Shown here: positions 36,990-47,086 of the stretch, piece after piece
Layout: each line of letters opens with the position of its first letter
How positions within the stretch are numbered: the stretch's first letter is position 1
Source of the DNA: Corydoras sp. C115
Lineage: Eukaryota; Chordata; Actinopteri; Siluriformes; Callichthyidae
Length of the DNA stretch: 64,000 nucleotides
Reading direction: 5' to 3'
Assembly: GCA_019802505.1 (NCBI GenBank)
Contig: JAFMOC010000172.1
Span: 411,001 to 475,000, forward strand
Position numbers and translations under genes: made by a program
The notes under the pieces: model-generated
Told to the model about the DNA's origin: nothing
The model's database searches: none
Seen by the model: the letters and a program-made list of their open reading frames with translations, nothing else

Positions 36990-39897
36990 CAGTACCCGTT
37001 GCGTATCAGGTCGTAGGTGCGGGCACTGAAGTCGTGATTGGGTGAAGCGATGCAGGTATCTAGCAGCAGGTGGAGGCTGGACTGATCTCGACCCAGCTGC
37101 ACCTGTACGTAGATGTTCTGATCCAGATCCACCTGGTAGGGGAATTCGGTGATGGGGTAGGAATAGCTGCCGGAGGGGTAAAACGCCATGCTGAGGTTGA
37201 AGTGGCCCGTTCCGCTGATGGTGCTGTTTCCGTTGTCCTTGGCTACATAGAGCGCCCCCACTGAGGCCCCGCGCTCCATCACGCAGTTCACCACCAGCGC
37301 GAAGCCCGTGCTCCGCCGCGTGATTTCCCCCGAGATCGACTGAGATGCTTGAACGTTGTTGGAGTAAATGATGCGACCGTTCTGGACCTGAAGGGGGTGC
37401 AGTGTGCAGTGCGGGGCTCATTATGACATCATAATGTGATAAATCAAGAATACATTGTTTTTTTTTTTTTTTTTTTTTTTTAGCTGTTAAAGAGACAGTG
37501 GCACGGTCCCTCCATTATCTTCCGCTTTATCCTCTATTAGGGTCGCGGTGGGGTTCCCCAGGCCCATACAAGGGAGAACGTTTCGGGCGCTGGGCAGATA
37601 GACCCAGAACAGGACACCAATCCATCGCTGGGCACACACTCACTCACACAGACACACTCTATATGGGACAATTTGGAGAACTCAATCGACCTTGATCCAT
37701 GTTTTTGGACTGTGGGAGGAAACCGGAGAACCCGGAGGAAACCCACGCGGACACGGGGAGAACATGGAAACTCCACCCAGATGGGGATTCGAACCGGGAA
37801 TCCCTAGTGCTGAGAGGAGAACATACTAAACACTAAGCCACCATGCCACCCCTACATTAAATATGTTATATAAATATATATAGATTAAATAGTGGATTAG
37901 TAGCTTAACACGTTCGCCTCTCAGCACTAGGGATTCCCGGTTCGAATCCCCATCTGGGTGGAGTTTCCATGTTCTCCCCGTGTCCGCGTGGGTTTCCTCC
38001 GGGTTCTCCGGTTTCCTCCCACAGTCCAAAAACATGGATCAAGTCAATTGAATTCTCCAAAATTGCCCCATATAGAGTGTGTCTGTGTGAGTGAGTGTGT
38101 GCCCAGCGATGGATTGGCGCCCTGTCCTGGGTGTATCTGCCCAGTGCCCGAGACGCCCGAGACGCCCGAGACGTTCTCCGTCCGTGAGTGAGCACTTTCG
38201 TCATTTCCCCTCCGCGTCTGAACGTTGGAACTTATTTAAACGGATGTTACTTTGTGCGGCACGGTGACTTAGTAGTTGGCATGTTCTCCTCTCAGCGCTA
38301 GGGATTCCCGGTTCGAATCCCCATCTGGGTGGAGTGTCCATGTTCTCCCCGTGTCCGCGTGGGTTTCCTCCGGGTTCTCCGGTTTCCTCCCACAGTCCAA
38401 AAACATGGATCAAGTCAACTGAGTTCTCCAAATTGCCCCATATAGAGTGTGTCTGTGTGAGTGAGTGTGTGCCCAGCGATAGATTGGCGTCCTGTCCTGG
38501 GTGTATCTGCCCGGCGCCCGAGACGTTCTCCTCTGGATGGGCATGGGGAACCCCCCCCCCCCGCGCGACCCTAATAGAGGATAAAGCGGTAGATAATGAA
38601 TGAATGTTACGTCGTGATTGGCTCTTACTTCTAATCACATGCCGCAAAGCCAAACTAAGTCGGGAACTCTGAAACTAAAGTGATCATCAGAACGCCCAGC
38701 ATGAGAACCTCGTACCTTCTGACTGGTTCCACATGATTTAAGGGGGAAGTTGAAGCTGATGTCATAGTAAGTGTCCGAGGCTTTGCATCGAAGGTCATCC
38801 AGGTGCAGATCGTACCAGTTGAAGCCCAGAGAGGTGATGTAGGATTTACTGATCACGATGTTCATCGAGTCAGAAGAGCAATCCACTCGACCTGCGAGAG
38901 AATTCATCTATTCATTCATTCATTCATCCATTATCTTCCACTTTATCCTCTATTAGGGTCGGGGGGGGTTCCCCATGTCCATCCAGGGAGAACGTTTCGG
39001 GCGCTGGGCAGATACACCCAGGACAGGGCGCCAATCTATCGCTGGGCACACACTCACTCACACAGACACACTCTATATGGGTCAATTTGGAGGATTCAAT
39101 TGACTTGATCCATGTTTTTGGACTGTGGGAGGAAACCGGAGAACCTGGAGGAAACCCACGCAGACACGGGGAGAAGATGGAAACTCCACCCAGATGGGGA
39201 TCCGAAGTGCTGAGAGGAGAACGTGCTAAACCACTAATCCACTATTTAATCTATATATATTTATATAACATATTTAATGTAGGGGTGGCATGGTGGCTTA
39301 GTGTTTAGTATGTTCTCCTCTCTGCACTAGGAATTCCCGGTTCGAATACCCATCTGGGTGCAGTTTCCATCTTCTCCCCGTGTCCGCGTGGTTTTCCTCC
39401 GGGTTCTCCGGTTTCCTCCCACAGTCCAAAAACATGGATCAAGGTCAATTGAGTTCTCCAAATTGCCCCATATAGAGAGTGTCTGTGTGAGTGAGTGTGT
39501 GCCCAGCGATAGAGTGGCGCCCTGTTCTGGGTGTATCTGCCCAGCGCCCGAAACGTTCTCCCTTGTATGGGCGTGAATCAAATAGAGGATAAAGCGGAAG
39601 ATAATGGAGGGATATTTAATGTATTTGTTACTAAGAAACTGCATCAGTCGTTATATTTTTGGTGATGTACCTGTCTTCTGGCTGAGGGAGGCGCTAAAGA
39701 AGGCTTTGAAGCCACGGGCGACACCCGAGCGGTCGCTCCTGAACAGCACGGTCATGTAGGACGAGGACGAGCGCAGGTCCAAACCAGTCGTCTCATTAAA
39801 ACACACCTTGGCTATCAGCCGGGATGCCGTAGAGGGTCCGTCGTAGACGTTCACGTAATCACAGCCACAGCAGCGCTCCAAACTACACACACACACA

Positions 39898-39930
<33 letters not shown>

Positions 39931-42632
39931 GTCCTGGACGTGGAGAACTTTGAGAACTTTCCACAAGAACTTTCTTTCGAGGACTTTTTGTCTCTTTACT
40001 TTTCAGTGGCGTAGTCAGGATCATGGGGTTAATGCTGAATAAAGCGATCTGGCCTGCAATCAGAGTTCTAATTCATACCAAATGGGAGCATGCTGGTTGG
40101 TCAGAGCTTCTTGCAGCCACTGGAATTATTGGACACATCTGGGAAACATCTGGGATTTGGATCAGTGGATCACTTTGGGAGACATTCAGTGTTGCGTGGT
40201 TGGGTCAGGGATCTAAGCCTAAAGGCCCCTGAGCGGTTCTGACCCCGGCTGCAGCGTTAGACACAAAACCCTCTGGACCTTAGGGATCGTAGGATCCGTA
40301 TGAACGTGGTTCTGATGATGTCATATATGTGTGTGAGGGTGTTATTAAAAAATTTGAAAAACTGACTCGAGGTCGATGATGGAAAGGAAGATGATCTGTC
40401 CAGGTGGCGCTGAGAGCTGCCATTCACACAGCGTGTTGTCATGATAGTAACCGGGATAGTACGGACTGGAAATGGAGCCTGAGCCATTGAGTCGGCCACC
40501 GCAACCTGAGCACAGAGCAGGACACGTTCAAACACACCTCCACCACCATCATCTCCACCACCACCTTCACCACCACCTTCACCATCATCTCCACCATCAT
40601 CACCCCCACCATCACCTCCACCATCACCTCCACCACCATCATCTCCCCCATCATCACCTCCACCATCACCTTCACCATCATCTCCACCCTCACCATCACC
40701 TCCACCACCACCATCACCTCCACCACCACCATCACCTCCACCACCACCATCACCATCACCTCCACCACCACCATCACCTCCACCATCACCTTCACCTCCA
40801 CCACCACCATCACCTCCACCACCACCTTCACCATCATCACCCCCATCATCTCCCCCATCCACCCCCACCATCACCTCCACCATCACCTTCACCTCCACCA
40901 CCACCATCACCTCCACCATCACCTCCACCATCACCTTCACCACCACCATCACCTCCACCATCACCTCCACCATCACCTCCACCATCACCTCCACCACCAC
41001 CTTCACCTCCACCACCACCATCACCTCCACCATCACCTTCACCACCACCTTCACCACCACCTCCACCACCATCATCTCCATCATAATCCCAATCATCACC
41101 TTCACCACCACTTCATCACCCCCATCATCACCCTCATCATCACCTTCACCACCATCACCATCATCACCCCCATCATCACCCCCAACATCACCCCCATCAT
41201 CACCCCCATCATCATCAACACCCCCATCATCACCATCACACACCCCCATCATCACCCCCATCATCACCTCCACCACCCCATCATCACCTCCACCATCATC
41301 CCCCATCATCACCTTCACCACCACCCCCATCATCACCCCCATCATCACCCCAACATCACCTCCACCACCACCCCCATCATCACCTCCACCACCACCTCCA
41401 CCACCATCACCTCATCATCACCTCCACCATCACCTCCACCACCACCTCCACCACCATCATCACCTCATCATCACCTCCACCACCACCTCCATCATCACCC
41501 CCATCATCACCTCCACCACCACCTCCATCACCCCATCATCCCATTTACCATCACCTACACCACCACCCCCATCATCACCTCCACCACCATCACCTCCATC
41601 ATAACCCCATCATCACCTCCACCACCACCTCCATCATCACCCCCATCATCACATTTACCATCACCTACACCACCACCACCCCCATCATCACCTCCACCAC
41701 CCTCACGCCCATCATCATCACATTTACCATCACCTACACCACCACCACCCCCATCATCACCTCCACCACCATCACCTCCATCATCACCCCCATCATCACC
41801 TTCACCACCCCCATCATCACCTCCACCACCATCACCTCCACCCCCATCATCACCTCCACCACCATCACCTCCATCATCACCTCCATCATCACCTCCACCA
41901 CCACCTCCACCACCATCATCACCTCATCATCACCTCCACCACCACCTCCATCATCACCCCCATCATCACCTCCACCACCACCCCATCATCCGCCCATCAT
42001 CACCCATTTACCATCACCTACACCACCACCCCCACCATCACCACCACCCCCTCCATCATACACCCCATCCACCTCCACCACTCACCTCCATCATCACCCC
42101 CATCATCACATTTACCATCACCTACACCACCACCCCCATCATCACCTCCACCACCCTCACCCCCATCATCACCCCCATCATCACCACATTCACCATCACC
42201 TACACCACCACCCCCATCATCACCTCCACCACCATCACCTCCATCATCACCCCCATCATCACCTTCACCATCACCTCCATATATGTACTAGAATATATAC
42301 CTAAGATACTGAATACTGTATGTACACACACTCACCGGTCACAGGGGGCGCTGTTGTGTAATAGTAGCAGTAGTCTGAAAACATAGGATGTGAATTAAAT
42401 GTATAAATCTGCATCTGAAAGCAGGCAGTAGATGGAATTTAGGATTTCATGCTTTGAGTTTCAGATAAAACCTCAACTGTAAGAAAACATCTCTGTCCTG
42501 ACGCGATGCACATGATGCACATGATGCTGCATTACTGCAATGATATTAAAATTTATAAACTCTAAGGTTTATACTTTAATCTGCCTCATTAGTGGATTAG
42601 ACTTTGTACAACGAGTAACCACAGGCCTTATC

Positions 42633-42691
<59 letters not shown>

Positions 42692-43380
42692 GCTTGTTGT
42701 GCATTTTACCGTAATAATCATAGCAGCAGTTGCCGTAGTATTGACAGTCACTTCTGCAGGAACACGAGCCCGTGTGGAACCCACAGTTCCCCCGACATGA
42801 CGATCCTGCCGGATCAGAAACACAATTATATAATCCTTAAAAATGGACGTATGGTTTTTAGATCATAGTTCATACCTTCAAGTTTACAGCTTGTATATAA
42901 GTATACACTCACGTTCATACACACTCACCTGCCACAGGGGGCGTGGTTTGGTACTCACAGTACTCTGGAAGAAAAACAACGAAGCAAGTTTTTATTAGAT
43001 TTCACTTTTAAGTTATAAACTGAAATGAATGGATTATAAACGTCATGTTCATGAAGATTTGGAGACGATCGGAATCCGAAATCCACCAGGAAAGACCCCA
43101 TTTTTAGATGATGTCCTAGTTTGTAATATTTGATGTAGATGGAACGCCATGGGCAGGTCACCATGCCATCGCAGGACAGACATGTGAACCAACATAATAA
43201 CACGCTTAGGGTCAATGTAGTGGCCTTTATGTTATCCACATACAGGTTCTAGACTTAAAGTAAATCAATGCTTAATAAGAAAACCCACATAGACTAGGGA
43301 GAACATGCTAAACACACAGAAAAGGCCTTTTCCACTCATCATATCCGGGAACTTCTTGTTGTGAGGACACTGGACTAACC

Positions 43381-43431
<51 letters not shown>

Positions 43432-44275
43432 GGCATGGTGGCTTAGTGCTTTTGCATGTTCGCCTCTCAGCGCTAGGGATTCCCGTTTCGAATCCCCATC
43501 TGGGTGGAGTTTCCATGTTCTCCCCGTGTCCGCGTGGGTTTCCTCCGGGTTCTCCGGTTTCCTCCCACAGTCCAAAAACATGGATCAATCAATTGAATTC
43601 TCAAAATTGCCCCATATAGAGTGTGTCTGTGTGAGTGAGTGTGTGCCCAGCGATGGATTGGCGCCCTGTCCTGGGTGTATCTGCCCAGCGCCCGAGACGT
43701 TCTCCCCTGGATGGGCATGGGGAACCCCACCGCGACCCTAATAAAGGATAAAGCGGGAGATAATGAATGAATGAATGAATAATAATAATAATGGGCCCGG
43801 TGGCTTAGTGGTTTTGCATGTTCGCCTCTCAGCACTAGGGATTCCCGGTTCGAATCCCCATCTGGGTGGAGTTTCCATGTTCTCCCCGTGTCTGCGTGGG
43901 TTTCCTCCGGGTCCTCTGGTTTCCTCCCACAGTCCAAAAACATGGATCAAGTCAATTGAATTCTCCAAATTGCCCCATATAGAGTGTGTCTGTGTGAGTG
44001 AGTGTGTGCCCAGCGATGGATTGGCGTCCTGTCCTGGGTCTATCTGCCCAGCGCCCGAAATGTTCTCCCCTGGATGGGCATGGGGAACCCCACCGCGACC
44101 CTAATAGAGGATAAAGTGGGAGATAATGAATGAATGAATGAATGAATGAATAATAATAATGTGTTATTACCATAATAATCATGACAACAACTTCCATATC
44201 TTTTACATGAGCTCTCACAGGAACACTGACTATAGCTGGCACCACATCTGTCCTTACACATTGGACCACCTGTAC

Positions 44276-44313
<38 letters not shown>

Positions 44314-46673
44314 TACAAGTTTCATTTAAAATGAAGATGTTTCAAACAATTCCTTTTGAGTCGATTCAGTTCACTTGGCACGTCTCACTTCAATCACCTC
44401 AAAATGTTGAAAACAAATCAGTTAGTTTAACGATCTCACGTGAAACGTACGTATGAACTTATATTCCGCGCGGAACCCTCCTCTCGTCACGCTGCCATCG
44501 CTGGTGAAAACAACGGTCATGTATCTGCCACTGGACTGAATCGGACTCGAGTTGTTGGTCTGATTCCCTGACACCTGAGCCAGAAGAGGGTAGTATTCAG
44601 ACGGACCATCAGACACCCGGATGGAGTCACAGCAGGACTCCAAGCTACGAACAAACACACAGACGTTCAGGAGAAATGAGATCAGATTCAGTTTACGTCC
44701 ATTCGGTCCGCACTGAGTCATTTAAACGATTCACTTCACTGTTTTACGGTCATTAAAAGGCATTTCTTACTCGACGAATGTGAATCTCAGCGTCACCACC
44801 TGCAGCTGTGAAGCATACAGACTCCATGTACAGTATGCACGATTTGGGTAATTACTCGGGTATCCGGGACTGAAAAATACCCCCTGTGACGCAGTCAGAG
44901 ATCCACCACATGGTCCTACAGTAGACAGAGGATACGCACAAGTGACATGTTCTGTACAATTATTTATCATTTTTAACTTTAACACTTGAAATGTTTTTAA
45001 ATTATTCCATTTAGTTTATTCATTCATTCATTCATTCATTATCTCCCGCTTGGTCCTCTATTATGGTTCTCCATGCCCATCCAGGGGAGAACGTTTCGGG
45101 CGCTGGGCAGATACACCCAGGACAGGGCGCCAATCTATCCTGGACGTTCTCCCCTGTATGGGCATGGGGAACCCCCACCCCCCCACCCCCCGCGACCCTA
45201 ATATAGGATAAAGCGGAAGATAATGAATGAATGATGGAAACATCAGACAAAATATAATATATTTCATTCATTCATTATCTCCCGCTTTATCCTCTATTAG
45301 GGTCGCGGTGGGGTTCCCCATGCCCATCCAGGGGAGAACGTCTCGGGCGCTGGGCAGATAGACCCAGGACAGGGGGGGCAATATATCACTGGGCACACAC
45401 TCACTCACACAGACACACTCTATATGGGGCAATTTGGAGAATTCAATTGACTTGATCCATGTTTTTGGACTGTGGGAGGAAACCGGAGAACCCGGAGGAA
45501 ACCCACGCGGACACGGGGAGAACATGGAAACTCCACCCAGATGGGGATTCGAACCGGGAATCCCTAGCGCTGAGAGGAGAACGTGCCAACCACTAAGCCA
45601 CCGTGCCGCCTATAATCTATATAATATATTTATATAATTCTGAATTATTTTAATGCAGATAAAACAAACCTGATGTTGTTGGTGGTTCAGATGTGCTGCC
45701 ACAGTAATCTATAAACACAAAACCAGGGCAAAGGTCGATTTATTTCAGTATATAATCAGTTGCCTGAACCCCCAACCCAAAGTTTTTTAAAAAGCGAGAC
45801 ACGGAACTTGATTCTGTCTCACTTTAATAAACAATTTTAGGCTTTAAAGGAACGGAGAACGTGGAAAAAAGCTTCTCACTGTAGTAATCACTGCAGCAGG
45901 TTCCATAGTACTGACAGTAACTGGTGCAGGAACACACGCCAAAGTCGTACCCACAGTTATACCGACAAGAAGCAGAACCTGCAAGAAAAGACCCTTTATA
46001 CAACCACAATGTCCTTCTACATGGTAACATGTGCTTAAATTTACTTTATACACAATTTAAACCTGTATGAATTCAATGGACAGTGTGTTATTATATATAC
46101 ACTGTATATTTATATTATATATATATATATATTTACACACTGTATATTTATGTATTATATATTATAGTGTTAACACTTTAATAGCAACAATTATTTAAAT
46201 AACTGCAGAATACTGAATTAATCATGATGGAAACATCAGACAAAATATAATCTATATAATATATCTATATAATTCTGAATTATTATAATGCAGATAAAAC
46301 AAACCTGATGTTGTTGGTGGTTCAGATGTGCTGCCACAGTAATCTATAAACACAAAACCAGGTCAAAGATCGATTTATTTCAATATATAATCAGTGGCCT
46401 GAACCCCCAACCCAAAGTTTTTTAAAAAGCGAGACACGGAGCTCGATTCTGTCTCACTTTAATAAACAATTTTAGGCTTTAAAGGAACGGAGAACGTGGA
46501 AAAAAGCTTCTCACTGTAGTAATCACTGCAGCAGGTTCCATAGTACTGACAGTAACTGGTGCAGGAACACACGCCAAAGTCGTACCCACAGTTATACCGA
46601 CAAGAAGCAGAACCTGCAAGAAAAGACCCTTTATACAACCACAATGTCCTTCTACATGGTAACATGGTGTGTA

Positions 46674-46708
<35 letters not shown>

Positions 46709-47045
46709 GCGGCACGGTGGCTTAGTGGTTTAGCACGTTCTCCTCTCAGCACTAGGGATTCCCGGTTCGAATCCCCATCTGGGTGGAGTTTCCATGTTCT
46801 CCCCATGGCCGTGTGGGTTTCCTCCGGGTTCTCCGGTTTCCTCCCACAGTCCAAAAACATGGATCAAGTTAATTGAGTTCTCTAAATTGCCCCATATAGA
46901 GTGTCTGTGTGAGTGAGTGTGTGCCCAGCGATGGATTGGCGCCCTGTCCTGGGTGTATCTGCCCAGCGCCCGAGACGTTCTCCCCTGGATGGGCATGGGG
47001 AACCCCACCGCGACCCTAATAGAGGATAAAAGCGGGAGATAATGA

Positions 47046-47086
<41 letters not shown>

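Larger units (their letters stand above)
45231..46029. repeat. Tandem exon-pair duplication, copy 1
   Basis: From ATGATGGAAACATCAG to CTACATGGTAACATG; matches copy 2 with about six substitutions in the non-exonic part seen and a constant 635-bp offset, plus a 358-bp SINE insertion. Confidence 0.93.
46224..46664. repeat. Tandem exon-pair duplication, copy 2
   Basis: Contains exons 2 and 3, and the empty SINE site. Confidence 0.93.

Noticed and set aside
40257..41348. 363-codon minus-strand open frame (Gly/Asp/Val-rich)
   Set aside because: It runs through the CCA/TCA array and crosses the CUB2 exon in the wrong frame; not a protein.
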